Notes: generated from the sequence alone by a model not told the origin. A stretch of DNA of 64,000 nucleotides from Apostichopus japonicus (GCF_037975245.1 NC_092583.1:7888764-7952763); one strand, 5' to 3'; positions 12,973 to 25,189 are shown, counted from the stretch's first letter. Program-made: numbers and translations.

Positions 12973-13867
12973 GTAAGATATATTTATTAAAGTTGCATAG
13001 TAAAAATGACAATATTAAGAAGTAATATGTCTAACGATATTAACATGAAGGGAAGACCCGGTCGATGAAATAATTGCTGCCAAAATGGAATTGATCAACT
13101 AGGTCATTGTATAGACAAGCGATAGTAATGTTTTCATGAGATAAACCGATGCATGGGTTGTGAACATATATACATAACTTTAAACGTCTTCTTAGCCAAC
13201 TTGCAAAATAATGAGTATAAAGTATACAACAGCTCAACGAATAATGACAAATAATAATCAGGAGTCATTCAAATTCGGACTATTCACTTATTCAGACCTT
13301 GAAGGGTTACTCACGTCGTATATATCAAACCGTGGTTGCATAGTCATACAAAGTGGTCATTTTTACAGTAGGAATAGGAAGAACGTTATCAATGACAGTT
13401 GTCTCTGTTATCAGAAACATACGATAAAGAAGAAACGTAATGTCTATATTAACGTTAATAAGTGATATAGTATATACTTCATGATCCAGAGTCACAACTG
13501 AGCTTCCCACAGATGATAACGAGTGTGCAAAGGAGAAAAATGAATTTCTCTTCAAAGTTATACAACTGAGTAAGAATTAATCACAGACAACATGCGCGAG
13601 TTGACAGTTAAACAGATTCCAAAAGATCATGTATACACCCGTGATTAAGTTGATAACCTATATGTGTGGAATCTCTACGACGGGGTAATGTACCAACGTC
13701 ACCTTGTATTTCATGAACAGCCGATTATTTAGTCTATATTCATAATATTACTTTGCTCTTGCATGTTGAATTAAACGTAAACAAGATAATTATTGTAACG
13801 TATGGAAATAAGCTCTTTAGTAACGTTGCTTTACGATGATATTTTTCTTCTTTTGTTCTCTCTATAG

Positions 13868-13876
13868 AAGATAAAG
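13868..13876 (+). CDS. Microexon 15 (9 nt, AAGATAAAG)
   Basis: The array returns to the 9-nt cassette class. The flanks are ttctctctatag and GTAAGACATTTT. In phase 1 it reads Glu, Asp, Lys. Phase 2 would be a stop. Confidence 0.7.
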
Positions 13877-14648
13877 GTAAGACATTTTAATTTAAAGACC
13901 TATAGTAAAATGATCAAACTAGTTATGAAGTGAAAACGTTTATAGACATTCGCATGAAGTGATGATCCTTCAATGAAGTAAATGCTGCCAAAATTATTGC
14001 ATTAACTAAGTCAATGTACAGACAAACAGAGGAAACGTCTTAAAGTTATAAAAAAAATTGTGTCGTGTAAACATATATACACAACTTTAACAAATCTTGT
14101 AAGCCAACTTGCAAAATAAAAGTGAGTCTAACTAGATAGTAAACTACAGTTTAGCGAATAATGAAATTTATTAATCTGAATAAAACAAGGATCTAGCTTT
14201 TGAGATAGTAGTAACATAAATAGTTGGGAAAGGTAATGCGTAAATAACACGTTTATTGGTGTTATATTGTATATCTCATGATCCAGAGTTACAAATGGAC
14301 TTCCCCAGACGGTAACGGGTGTGAAAAGGAGAAATATGAATTCCTCTTAAAAGTTATACTACTGAGTCAGAATTATTCACAGATAATTTGTGAGAGTTGA
14401 CAGTAAACCAGGTTCCAAACGATAATGTATATACCTGTAATTAATATTATCACCTGTGTTGATTCATTATGTCGGGGGTAATGTACCAACGTCAGTTAAT
14501 GCCTTGTATTTAATGAACAGCCGCTTATTCTGTCTGTATCCATGAAACTTCTTTCCTCTGGCATGTTGTGTTCGTAAACAACATAATTGTTTTAATTGGA
14601 AGAACGTTAATTTGCGATAATATTTTTCTTCTTATGTTTTCCCTATAG

Positions 14649-14657
14649 ATTACATTT
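14649..14657 (+). CDS. Microexon 16 (9 nt, ATTACATTT)
   Basis: The flanks are gttttccctatag and GTAAGTCATTTT. In phase 1 it reads Asp, Tyr, Ile. The subtype with a ccctatag acceptor and GTAAGTC donor recurs at 18.1-18.7 kb. Confidence 0.7.
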
Positions 14658-15357
14658 GTAAGTCATTTTCATTTAAAGACTTATACTAAATTGATCAAGG
14701 AAGTGAATACGTCTTAAGTCATTCACATGAAGTGAAGATACCTTCGATAAAGTAATGTTGCCAACAAGATTGCATTGACTAAGTCAATCTACAGACAAAC
14801 AGCGGAAACGTTATTTAAAAATATATGACTTGTGAACAAATATACACAATTTTAACAAATCTTGTTAGCCAACTTGCAAAATAGTTAGTAAAAAGTATAG
14901 TACAGTTTAGTGAATAATCAAATGTAATCATCTGATAAAACAAGGCTCAAGTTTTAAAGCTAGTAGTAACATAAATAGTTGGGAATAATATTGTGTAAGT
15001 AAAACGTTGTTTATTTATTGTATATCTCATGATACATAGTTTAAAAAGAGTTCTCGTGACGGTAACGGGTGTGAAAAGGAGAAAAATAAATTTCTCTTTA
15101 AAACTAAACCAAATTGGTGTGCAAACCCCTGATTAAGGTCCCCAATCTTTGAGGATTCAAGACGACGGTAGGCAGTCTACCGATGTCGCCTAAAGCTTTT
15201 CACTAAAATGAACAGCCAATTGTTCTGGCTGTATTCAAAACACTATGCTCTCGCATGTAAAGTACTTAGACAGTAGACTTGTTATACCATAAAGAAATAT
15301 ACACCTAAGTTATGTTAATTGAAGATAATATTTTGGATTTTTTTCTCTATATTAAAG

Positions 15358-15363
15358 CAATGG
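15358..15363 (+). CDS. Microexon 17 (6 nt, CAATGG)
   Basis: The flanks are tctctatattaaag and GTAAGATATT, in a recognisable cassette. In phase 1 it reads junction Ser, Met. Confidence 0.62.
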
Positions 15364-15890
15364 GTAAGATATTTAAATTTGAAGTAGTATAGTAAAAGAT
15401 TACTTTATTAAGACATATTATGACTATAGACATTCACATGAAGGGAAGATCCCCTCGACAAAGTAAATGCGGCTCATATTGAATTGTTAAACTAATTCAA
15501 TGTATACATACAAGCATTGGTAATGCCTTCATGGGATAAAACGATGTATGAGTTGTGCACATATATGCCCAATGTTAACAAATATTTTTAGCCAACTTGC
15601 AAAATAGTGAGTGGAAAGCATACTGCAGTTCAGCGAATAATCAAATATAATAATCTGCTGTAATAATCTCCTAAATGTGTGGATTCACGACGACGGGGTT
15701 AATATACCAATGTCACTTAATGCTTTGCACTGACTGAACAGTTAACTATTCTGGCTGTATCCATAACACTATACTCTGCACTCGCATGTTGAGTACTTTT
15801 AAAAAAAGACTTGTTGTACCATAAAGAAATATTTACCTCACTTACGTTCATTCACGATAATATCTAGGCTTCTTTTTTACTCTAATGTAG

Positions 15891-15896
15891 TCTGGG
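15891..15896 (+). CDS. Microexon 18 (6 nt, TCTGGG)
   Basis: The flanks are tactctaatgtag and GTAAGATATT. In phase 1 it reads Val, Trp. Confidence 0.66.
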
Positions 15897-16369
15897 GTAA
15901 GATATTTTAATTTGTATAGTAAACATTATATATTATATTTATTAAATTTATTATAACTAAATTTAATTACTTATACACATTATTTAGAAGTAATACGTCT
16001 ATAGACATTAACATTAAGTGAAACACCCCTTGATGAAGTAACTGCTGCCAAAATTGAATTGTAAAACAATCTTTAGAATGTTGAGTAGACGATATGTGAG
16101 AATATCCCAGAAATTATGCTCCAAAAGATAATGTACACACTTGCGATTAAGGTTATCACATATCTGTATGGATTCACTACGACGGGGAATAATGTACCGA
16201 CGTCACTTGATTCTATGAATTAAATGAAAAGCTGCTTATTCTTGCTGTATTCATAAAACTGCTCTTCCATATTAAGTACGTAAACAAGAGAATTTTTGTA
16301 ACATGTGGAAATATACACTTCAGTAATGTCAACTTACGATAATATTTTCTTCTACTGATTTCTCTATAG

Positions 16370-16378
16370 ACCAATTTG
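16370..16378 (+). CDS. Microexon 19 (9 nt, ACCAATTTG)
   Basis: The flanks are gatttctctatag and GTAAGACATTTT. In phase 1 it reads Asp, Gln, Phe. Confidence 0.68.
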
Positions 16379-16984
16379 GTAAGACATTTTAATTTGAAGA
16401 CTTGTTGTAAACTGATCAAAATACTTAAGAAACAAATATACCACATTTTAACAAATCTTGTTATCTAACTTGCAAAAATAGTTATAGCAAGTATACTTCA
16501 GCTCGGTGAATAATCAAATGTAATAATTTGACAAAACAATGTTCAAGTTTTAACGAAAGGTATTGTCTAGATAAAACGTGTAATAGTGATATAGTGTATA
16601 TCTCACATACCAGAGTTACAAGTGGACTTCCACAGACGGTAACGGTGTGAAAACATAATTTCCGTGTAAAGTGATACAACTAAATAAGAATGATCTACAT
16701 ACGATGGGTGAGGGTATACCTGGAATCGGTTCCAAAAGTTAATGTAGCCACCCCTGATTAAGGTCTCCTATCCGTGAGGATTCACCACAACGTGGGCAAT
16801 ATACCGACGTCACTCTGTGCTGTCCACTAAATGTTTAGTCAATTGTTCTGGCAGTATTCACAACACTACATTCCTATTCTCGCATGTTGAATACTTAAAC
16901 TAGAGACTTGTTGTACCATAAAGAAATAAACACCTCAGTAATGTTAATAAAAGATAACATTTTGTGTTTTTCTCTCTATTGCAG

Positions 16985-16990
16985 TGAGGG
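16985..16990 (+). CDS. Microexon 20 (6 nt, TGAGGG)
   Basis: The flanks are ctctctattgcag and GTAGGATATT, a slightly weakened donor. In phase 1 it reads Val, Arg. Phase 0 would open with TGA. Confidence 0.63.
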
Positions 16991-17406
16991 GTAGGATATT
17001 TTAATTTCAAGTTGTATAGTAAAAAGTTACAATACAGACAAGTAATATGTCTATACACATTCAAATGAAGGAAGACCCCCTCGATGAAGAAAATGCTGCA
17101 AAAATGTAATTGTTAAACTAGGCCAATGCACATACAAGCAATGGTAATGTCTTCATGAGATTAAAAGATATATGACTTGTGAAAAAACATACCAAATTGT
17201 AACAAATCTTGTTAGCCAACTTGCAAAATAGTCAGTAGAAAGTATACTTCAGTTCAGTGAAAAATCAAATATAATAATCTGCTGTAATATTCTCCTATAT
17301 GTTAAGATTCACGACAACGGGGTTAATATACCAATGTCACTTAATGCTTTCCCCCAAATGAACAGTCACTTGTTATGGCTGTATTCATAACACTACATTC
17401 CTATAG

Positions 17407-17415
17407 AAGTCACGG
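17407..17415 (+). pseudogene. Dead microexon (AAGTCACGG, donor lost)
   Basis: A cassette acceptor, ttcctatag, is present, but the following bases are ATATAG where other cassettes have GTAAG. It is the first of four cassettes sharing the TCACNG motif and a missing GT. Confidence 0.55.
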
Positions 17416-17848
17416 ATATAGATATGTTAATTTGAGGTGGTATAGTACACAATCTCAATATTAAGAAGTAATATGTCTGTAGACATTAACATGAAGTGAA
17501 GACCTTGATGAAGTAAATGCTTCCAACACTGAAATGTTAAACTAACTTTAGAATGGTGAGTATACGTTATGTGTGAATATCACGAAAATCATGCTCCAAA
17601 CGATGATATATATATACATGTGAATAATGCTATCGCCTGTGTGGATTCACTACGACGGGGGATATTGTACCAACGTCAGTTAATGCCTTGTATTTATTGA
17701 ACAGCCGATTAATCCGTCTGTATATTTATAAAATACTTTGCTCTTGCATGTTGGGTACGTAAACAGGATGACTGTTGTAACGTGTGGAAATATACACATC
17801 TGTAATGTCTATTCACGATAGTATGTACTTCTTTTAATTTCTCTATAG

Positions 17849-17857
17849 GAAACACTG
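17849..17857 (+). CDS. Microexon 21 (9 nt, GAAACACTG)
   Basis: The flanks are atttctctatag and GTAAGGCATG. In phase 1 it reads Gly, Asn, Thr. Confidence 0.68.
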
Positions 17858-18116
17858 GTAAGGCATGTTTAATTTCATGACTTAGAGTAAATTATCAACC
17901 AATTAAGAAGTTAAAACGTTTATAGACATTCACATGAAGTGAAGATCCCTCCGATGAAGTAAGTGCCGTCAAAATGATTGCATTAGCTAAGTCCATGAAA
18001 TTGCTTTCCTCTTGCATGTTGTTTACGTAAACAACATAATTGTTATAATGTGCGGAAATAATTTCTTCAGTAACGTTAATTTATGATAATATTTTCTTCT
18101 TATGTTTTCCCTATAG

Positions 18117-18125
18117 ATCCCACTT
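18117..18125 (+). CDS. Microexon 22 (9 nt, ATCCCACTT)
   Basis: First of three ~270-bp tandem cassettes. The flanks are gttttccctatag and GTAAGTCATTTTC. In phase 1 it reads Asp, Pro, Thr. Confidence 0.7.
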
Positions 18126-18387
18126 GTAAGTCATTTTCATTTAAAGACTAATACTAAAATGATCAAATCATAAAAAAAAGTGAATACGTCTTAAGACATT
18201 CACATGAAGTGAAGATTCCTCCGATGAAGGAAGTGCTGTCAAAATGATTGCATTAACTAAGTCCATGAAATTAATTTCCTCTTGCATCATGTGTACGTAA
18301 ACAACATAATTGTTATAATGTGCGGAAATAATTTCTTCAGTAACGTTAATTTATGATAATATTTTTCTTCTTATGTTTTCCCTATAG

Positions 18388-18396
18388 ATTCCACTT
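18388..18396 (+). CDS. Microexon 23 (9 nt, ATTCCACTT)
   Basis: Second of three ~270-bp tandem cassettes, one base different from microexon 22. In phase 1 it reads Tyr, Ser, Thr. Confidence 0.7.
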
Positions 18397-18657
18397 GTAA
18401 GTCATTTTCATTTAAAGACTAATACTAAAATGATCAAATCATAAAAAAAGTGAATACGTCTTAAGACATTCACATGAAGTGAAGATTCCTCCGATGAAGA
18501 AAGTGCTGTCAAAATGATTGCATTAACTTAGTCCATGAAAATAATTTCCTCTTGCATCTTGTGTACGTAAACAACATAATTGTTATAATGTGCGGAAATA
18601 ATTTCTTCAGTAACGTTAATTTATGATAATATTTTTCTTCTTATGTTTTCCCTATAG

Positions 18658-18666
18658 ATTCCACTT
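18658..18666 (+). CDS. Microexon 24 (9 nt, ATTCCACTT)
   Basis: Third of the ~270-bp cassettes, exon identical to microexon 23. In phase 1 it reads Tyr, Ser, Thr. Confidence 0.7.
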
Positions 18667-19200
18667 GTAAGTCATTTTCATTTAAAGACTAATACTAAAA
18701 TGTTCAAATCATAAAAAAAGTGAATACGTCTTAAGACATTCACATGAAGTGAAGATTCCTCCGATGAAGTAAGTGCTGCCAAAATGATTGCATTAACTAA
18801 GTCAATCTTTAGACAAACAGTGGAAACGTCGACAAGGTAAGTAAAGATATATGACTTGTGAACAAAAATACCAAACTTTAACAAATCTTGTAAGCCAACT
18901 TGCAAAACACTAAGTAGAAAGTATACTACCGTTCAATGAATATTCAAATGTAATAATCTGCTATAATAACTTCCAATCTGTGAGGATTTACGACGACGGG
19001 ATTAATATACCAATGTCACTTAATGCATTGCACTGAATAAACAGTCAATTGTTCTTGCGGTATTTATAACGATATGCTCTTGCTCTGGCATGTTGAATAC
19101 AATAGACTTGTTGAACCATAAAGGAATACACCTAGGTATTGTTAATTCAGGATAATATTTTAGCACCTTTATTTTCTTTCTTCATGTTGTTCTGTTGAAG

Positions 19201-19206
19201 TCACAG
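19201..19206 (+). pseudogene. Dead microexon (TCACAG, donor lost)
   Basis: The acceptor ttctgttgaag is kept, but ATTAAG follows where GTAAG is expected. It is in the same subfamily as 17407, 20176 and 21148, each about 435-442 bp upstream of a live 9-nt exon. Confidence 0.55.
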
Positions 19207-19639
19207 ATTAAGATTTTGTTTTTGAAGTTGTATATTAAAAATCTCAATATTAAGAAGTAATATGTCTATAGACATTAACATGAAGTGAAGACCTTGATGA
19301 AGTAACTGCTGCCAAAATTGAATCGTCAAACTAACTTTAGAATGGTGAGTATACGATATGTGAGAATATCCCGGAAATCATGATCCAAACGATAATGTAT
19401 ACACTTGTGGTGGTTAAGGTTATCACCATCTGCATGGATTCACGACGACGGCGGTAATATACCGACGTCACCTTATGCTATGCATTAAATACATAGCTAA
19501 TTGTTTTTGCTGTATTCATAAAATTACTATGCTCTTGCATTTTCAGTACGTGAACAAGAAAACTGTTGTAACGTGTGGAAATATACACTCATGTAACGTT
19601 AATTTACGGTAATGTGTTCTTCTATTATTTTCTCTATAG

Positions 19640-19648
19640 ATGACTTTG
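19640..19648 (+). CDS. Microexon 25 (9 nt, ATGACTTTG)
   Basis: The flanks are ttttctctatag and GTAAGACATTT. In phase 1 it reads Tyr, Asp, Phe. Phase 2 would be a TGA stop. Confidence 0.7.
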
Positions 19649-20175
19649 GTAAGACATTTATATTTGTTGACTTTGAGTAAAATGATCAAAATAATTCAGA
19701 AGTGTTAAGTGAATAGTCATGCACAAGAACTGAAGATTTCTTTGATGAAGTTAATGTTTTATATATTAGGAACCAGAGTTTGCGAATGTGCCTCCCCAGA
19801 ATATAACGGTGTGGAAAAAAAATCTCTTTAAAGTTATACAACTGAATAAGAATGGTTTACAGATGATGGATGCGGGTAGACCGGCAATCAGTTCCATGAG
19901 ATAATGCAGCCATCTCTGATTGAGGTCTCCTATCTGTGAGGATGTACCACAACGTGAGAAATATACCGACGTCACTTAATGCTTTCCACTTAAATGAACA
20001 GTCATATGTTCTGGCTGTATTCACTACACTATACTCTGCTCTCGCGTGTTGAGTACCTAGACAGTAGACTTGTTTACCAAAAGAAATAAAACATATTTTA
20101 TATATAGAAATGTAATATAATAAAATATAATATTTTGGCACCTGTATTTTCTTTTTTCTTTTTGTTCCATTGAAG

Positions 20176-20181
20176 TCACGG
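20176..20181 (+). pseudogene. Dead microexon (TCACGG, donor lost)
   Basis: The acceptor gttccattgaag is followed by TCACGG and then ATTAAG, with no GT. It lies 975 bp after its sister at 19201. Confidence 0.55.
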
Positions 20182-20610
20182 ATTAAGATTTTGTATTGGA
20201 AGATGTATATTAAAAATATAAATATTAAGAAGTAATATGTATGTAGACATTAACATGCCGTGAAGACCCCCTTCATGAAGTAACTGCTGCCAAAATTGAA
20301 TTGTTAAACAAAGTTAGAATGGTGAGTATACGATATGTGAGAATATCCAGGAAATCAGGATCCAAACGATGATGTATACACCTGATAATAAGGTTATCAC
20401 CTGTGTGGATTCACTACGACGGGGATAATTTACCAACGCCAGTTAATGCCTTGTATTTATTGAACAGCCGATTAATCTGGCTGTATATTAATAAAATACT
20501 TTGCTCTTGCATGTTGGGTACGTAAACAAGATGATTGCTGTAACTGGTGGAATAATACACTTCTGTGATGTAAATTTAAGATAAAATGTTCTTCCTTTGA
20601 CTCTCTATAG

Positions 20611-20619
20611 CAAACTATG
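20611..20619 (+). CDS. Microexon 26 (9 nt, CAAACTATG)
   Basis: The flanks are gactctctatag and GTGAGATAG. In phase 1 it reads Ala, Asn, Tyr. Confidence 0.66.
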
Positions 20620-21147
20620 GTGAGATAGTTTTATTTGTTGACTTAAAGTGAAACAATTAAGAAGTTAAACGTTTATAGACATTCACATGAAGTAAAGATC
20701 CCTTCGATGAGGTAAATGCTGCAAAAATGATTGCATTAACTAATTGAGTCTCTAGATAAACAGTGGAAACGTCTTCAAGTTATTTAAAGATATTTAACTT
20801 GTGAACAAAAATACCAAATTGTAACAAATCTTGTTAGCCAATTTGCAAAACAGTTAGTAGAAAGTATACTACAGTTATTGAATATTCAATGTGATAATCT
20901 GCTATGATAACTTCCTATCTGTGAGGATTCACGACGACGGGGTTAATATACCAATGTCACTTAATGCATTGCACTGAATGAACAGCCAATTCTTCTTGCG
21001 GTATTTATAACAATATGCACTTTGCTCTGACATGTTGAGTACTTAACAATATACTCGTTGTACCATAAAGGAATACACCTCAGTATTGTTAATTCACGAT
21101 AATATTTTGGCACCTTTATTTTATTTCTTCTTTTTGTTCAATTGAAG

Positions 21148-21153
21148 TCACGG
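21148..21153 (+). pseudogene. Dead microexon (TCACGG, donor lost)
   Basis: The acceptor gttcaattgaag is followed by TCACGG and ATTAAG, as at 20176, 972 bp upstream. The shared defect suggests the mutation spread by duplication. Confidence 0.55.
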
Positions 21154-21583
21154 ATTAAGATTTTGTATTTGAAGTTGTATATTAAAATCTAAATATTAAG
21201 AAGTAATATGTCTATAGACATTAACATTCCGTGAAGACCCCTTTCATGAAGTAGCTGCTGCCAAACTTGAATTGTTAAACAACGTTAGAATGGTGAGTAT
21301 ACGATATGTGAGAATATCCGGGAAATCATGATCCAAACGATGATGTATACACCTGATAATAAGGTTATCACCTGTGTGGATTCACGACGACGGGTGATAA
21401 TTTACCAACGCCAGTTAATGCCTTGTATTTATTGAACAGCCGATTAAACTCTCTGTATATTAATAATATACTTTGCTCTTGCATGTTGAGTACGTAAACA
21501 AGAAAACAGTTGTAGCGTGTGGAAAGATACACTCATGTAACGTTAATTTACGGTAATATGTACTTCTGTTAATTTCTTTATAG

Positions 21584-21592
21584 ATGACTTCG
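21584..21592 (+). CDS. Microexon 27 (9 nt, ATGACTTCG)
   Basis: The flanks are atttctttatag and GTAAGACATTT. In phase 1 it reads Asp, Asp, Phe. It differs from microexon 25 by one synonymous base. Confidence 0.7.
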
Positions 21593-22102
21593 GTAAGACA
21601 TTTATATTTGTTGACTTAGAGAAAAATGATCAAAATAATTAAGAAGTGTTAAGTGTATAGCCATGCACATGAACTGAAGATTTGTTTGAAGAAGTTAATG
21701 TTTTATATATCAGGAACCAGAGTTTGCGAATGTACCTCCCCAGAAGATAGTGGTGTGAAAAGGAAAAAAAGAAATTCTCTTTAAAGTTATACAACTGAAT
21801 AAGAATGGTTTGCAGATGATGGATGCGGGTAGACCGGCAATCAGTTCCATAAGATAATGCAGCCATCTCTGATTGAGGTCTCCTATCTGTGAGGATGTAC
21901 CACAACGTGAGAAATATACCGACGTCACTTAATGCTTTCCACTTAAATGAACAGTCATATGTTCTGGCTGTAGTCAAAACACTATACTCTGCTCTCGCGT
22001 GTTGAGTACTTAGACAGTAGACTTGTTTTACCAAAAGGAATATACTGTTCAGTTTATGTTAATTTAAGATAATAATTTGGATTTTTTTTCTCTCTATTGT
22101 AG

Positions 22103-22108
22103 CCTGGG
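22103..22108 (+). CDS. Microexon 28 (6 nt, CCTGGG)
   Basis: The flanks are ttctctctattgtag and GTAAGTTATTTT. In phase 1 it reads Ala, Trp; its relative is microexon 18. Confidence 0.68.
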
Positions 22109-22632
22109 GTAAGTTATTTTAATTTGATATTGTATAGTAAAAAAAGGCAATATAAACAAGTAAATTGTCTATAGACATTCACATAAAGTGAAGACTCCCT
22201 CGATTAAGTAAATGCTGCCAAAATGTAATTGTTAAACTATGTAAATATACAGACAAGCAATGATAATGTCTTCATGAGATAAAACAATGTATGAGTTGTG
22301 CACATATATCTCCAATGTTAACAAATATTTTTAGCCAACTATGAAGGTAGAGAGTAAAAAGCATACTTCAGTTGAGCGATTAATCAAATCAAATATTCTC
22401 TTATAATAATCTACTATATGTGAGGATTCACGACGACTGGGTTAAAATACATATGCCACTTAATACTTTGCACTGACTGAATGAACAGTCAATTGTTCTG
22501 GCTGTATTCATACGACTATACTCTGCTTGTTGAGTACTTTGACAATAGACTTGCAGTACCATCAAACAATAAACACTTCCGTAACGTAAATTCACAATAA
22601 TATTTTTACTTCTTTATATCTATCTATTGAAG

Positions 22633-22638
22633 TCGGAG
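22633..22638 (+). CDS. Microexon 29 (6 nt, TCGGAG)
   Basis: The flanks are ctatctattgaag and GTAAGTAATTT. It looks like the only live member of the gaag|TCNNNG subfamily whose other four copies lost the donor. In phase 1 it reads Val, Gly. Confidence 0.66.
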
Positions 22639-22717
22639 GTAAGTAATTTAATTTGAAGTCGTACACAATATTAAGAAGTAAGATATCTATAGACACCTAT
22701 CTGTGTGGATTCACGAC

Positions 22718-23115
22718 ATTCTACATACTTCAATCAAATTTGCAAGCCCCGCCCAACAGACCATGCGTCAATCAAATGTCTCTGTTTTTTTTACGACCGT
22801 TAGGCCTAGGAATACTTTCACTTTCGTAGCTAGCCTGTGTTAGGTCCCTTCTCTTGAATAGTATCTTTCTTTCGGTCTTACCGATGTATCTTGCGAAATT
22901 GTGTCTCTCTATTGTAATGAATGAACAGGTGTTTTCAGACGTTTCCTCGATACAAGTATAACGATACAAGTATATATAGGTTACATTTGTGTAATGAACG
23001 TGCTGATATGGGCGGTCGCAGTGATTTTACGGTAAATCGTTCGCGCCATAAGGGCAACATAAAAATAAATGTCTTTCTGTCGATTGCGACAGTTATTCGA
23101 CATTAAACCCACCCG
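22718..23115. other. Unrelated insert in the cassette array
   Basis: Cassette sequence breaks off after ggattcacgac and resumes near 23210. The insert is richer in GC. It holds a minus-strand reading frame at about 22772-22969 that I cannot assign (contains ARYIGKTERK). It is probably a mobile-element fragment. Confidence 0.4.
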
Positions 23116-23367
23116 ATCAGAGTGCATTTAGAATAAGAAACATTGAATCTGCTTCGGAAGTTTGTTTTCCAAAATTCATCAGCAAACACGTATTGAGACT
23201 TTTATTCTTTGCATTAAATAAATAGCTGAATGTTCTTGCTGTATTAATAAAGTTACTCTGCTCTTGCATGTTGATTTCGTAAACAAGAGAATTGTTGTAA
23301 CGTTTGAGTATACACACTTCAATAACGTCAAGTTAAGATAATATTTAAAATTTTGGTTTTTCTATAG

Positions 23368-23376
23368 ACGACTTTG
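23368..23376 (+). CDS. Microexon 30 (9 nt, ACGACTTTG)
   Basis: The flanks are ggtttttctatag and GTAAGACATTTT. In phase 1 it reads Asp, Asp, Phe, like microexon 27. Confidence 0.7.
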
Positions 23377-23719
23377 GTAAGACATTTTAATTTGTTGACT
23401 TAGAGTAAAATGATCAAAATAATTAAGAAGTGAATACGTTTATAGACATTCACATGGAGTGTAGTACTCTTCGATGAAGTAAATGCTGCCAAAATGATTG
23501 CATTAACTAAATCAATCTATAAACAAACAGTGGAAACGTCTTCAAGTTATAAAAAGATATATGACTTTTGAACAAATAAACGAAAGTTTAATAAATCTTG
23601 TTAGCCAATGTGCAAATAGTGTGTAGAAAGTATACTACAGTTCAGTGAATAATCAAATATAATAATCTGATAAAATAGGAACAAGTTTTAACGATATCAA
23701 CACATGTTACACTTTTAAA

Positions 23720-23870
23720 TGCATTTTGTAAGTGTTGTCCACTATTTCCCCCACCAAATGTCATTTGGAGGGTCAAGTGATTGGGGGCGGGGGCAAGACA
23801 TTTAACTGAGAGCTCCCATCCTGCCGCGCACCCCTCCGCTGGTTACGCCACTGGTAATCACCTATCAGTG
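23720..23870. other. Short GC-rich insert, probably repetitive
   Basis: A local GC-rich patch (gggggcgggggcaagac; ctccgctggttacgccactgg) interrupts a cassette between exons 30 and 31. No gene is visible. Confidence 0.35.
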
Positions 23871-24268
23871 TGGATTCACGACGACGGAGATAATATACCA
23901 TATCAGTTAATGCCTTGTTATTTGTTAATAAACCTCTCGCGAGCGTTGTTGGTGAGAAAATTAGTAAGCAAAGGTATTCTCATAAAACTTACAACTGAAT
24001 ATTAATGGTGAAAATTGCAAAGGAGGTTCGATGAATTCACAGCAATGATGCATAAACCTCTGATAAAACATAATTTTATCACGTGAGTTCACTGCGAGGA
24101 CCGATATTCACCAACGTCACTTAATGATTTGTATTGAATGAATTGCTGATGGATGCGGTTGTAATCATAACAGTCGTCTCTGATCTCGTTTGTTGTTTTG
24201 TTGTATGAAGTACACAGTACCTTCTTATTGTACGTTATTCACTTTTCCTATGTATTTTTCCATTAAAG

Positions 24269-24274
24269 ATTTGG
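24269..24274 (+). CDS. Microexon 31 (6 nt, ATTTGG)
   Basis: The flanks are tttttccattaaag and GTAAGATATTTC, in a diverged cassette. In phase 1 it reads Asp, Leu. Confidence 0.6.
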
Positions 24275-25189
24275 GTAAGATATTTCACTACTACATTGAC
24301 AGGCTTTTAAAACATCAAGTGAAGACATCGTAGATGAAGTACGTGATCCCGAAATAAAAGTTACGAACCAGTCAATGTATATCCAAGCTGTCGCAAAGTC
24401 TACATGATATAAAAAGATGAACGAGTTTTGAATATGAAAACCAACATTTAAGACATGTATTTAAACAACTGACGAAAAACGGTTAAATGTTTTTATGAAT
24501 AATGAAAAGTGCAAGACTAAAACTTAGAGGCGATACTATACCTGCAGTTGGACAACAGTCGATGAAGTGCGACTTACTGGCTCCATCAGATATAACCGAG
24601 TTCTTCTCGTATCACACATCACGCTGAGGTTGATAATAAGAAAAAAAAATCACACTCTAAAGTTATAATCGTTAGAAGGTAACTGACTTCGGATATCCTA
24701 GAAGTAATGAGACAAAAAAGAATATGTATCTGAAGTACATGTAAGTATATGTATCTGAATAGTTAAATGTCTTGTTGCAAAATAGCGATACAATGAACTT
24801 TACGTCGTGATTAAATGCAAAGTGAAAGGAGATGGATTCACGGATGTAAAAACACACTCTCTGATTGAAGTTATGGTTATTATGTGGGTTCACTGCAATG
24901 GCGGATATGCACGTTAACTTGATGGTATGCATTGAATGAATAGCCGATTGATCCCATACTTCTAGCATATCGATGACATTTACACAGTGACGTCGGATAT
25001 GCGACCATGTCAATTAGTGGTTTGTATTATTTTAATAGCCAACTGAGTTGGCTGTAATGCTAACTGTTTACTCTGTCCTCGAACGTTGATTACTTTAACC
25101 AGATAAATGTTGTAACATAAGGAAGTATATATTTCACTAACTTTCCTTTCGGTTAATGATTTTCTTCTTCTGTTTTCGCTATCATGAAG

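Larger units (their letters stand above)
10387..13080 (+). repeat. Tandem ~541-bp exon cassettes
   Basis: Successive copies around 10.69, 11.23, 11.77, 12.31 and 12.75 kb are nearly identical, each ending in one 6-nt exon. The last unit is shortened by deletion. Internal marker boxes include tcacgacgacggggttaat and tctcgcatgttga. Confidence 0.92.
17990..18800 (+). repeat. Tandem ~270-bp exon cassettes (three copies)
   Basis: Three almost identical units carry the 9-nt exons at 18117, 18388 and 18658. Each unit runs from a cctcttgcat box to an aagtgctgtcaaaatgattg box. Confidence 0.92.
19201..22100 (+). repeat. Higher-order ~972-bp two-exon units (three copies)
   Basis: Each unit has a dead TCACNG exon followed about 436 bp later by a live 9-nt exon (19201/19640, 20176/20611, 21148/21584). 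Long stretches at 19760-20040 and 21705-22020 are almost identical. A related pair lies at 17407/17849. Confidence 0.85.

Noticed and set aside
19201-21160. AT-AC (U12-type) introns at the TCACGG|ATTAAG sites
   Set aside because: The sequence lacks the U12 donor consensus (ATATCCTT) and sister cassettes have ordinary GTAAG, so donor loss is simpler.
22772-22969. Minus-strand frame with ARYIGKTERK as a second GIY-YIG nuclease
   Set aside because: The YIGKT resemblance is short and no other nuclease motif follows.
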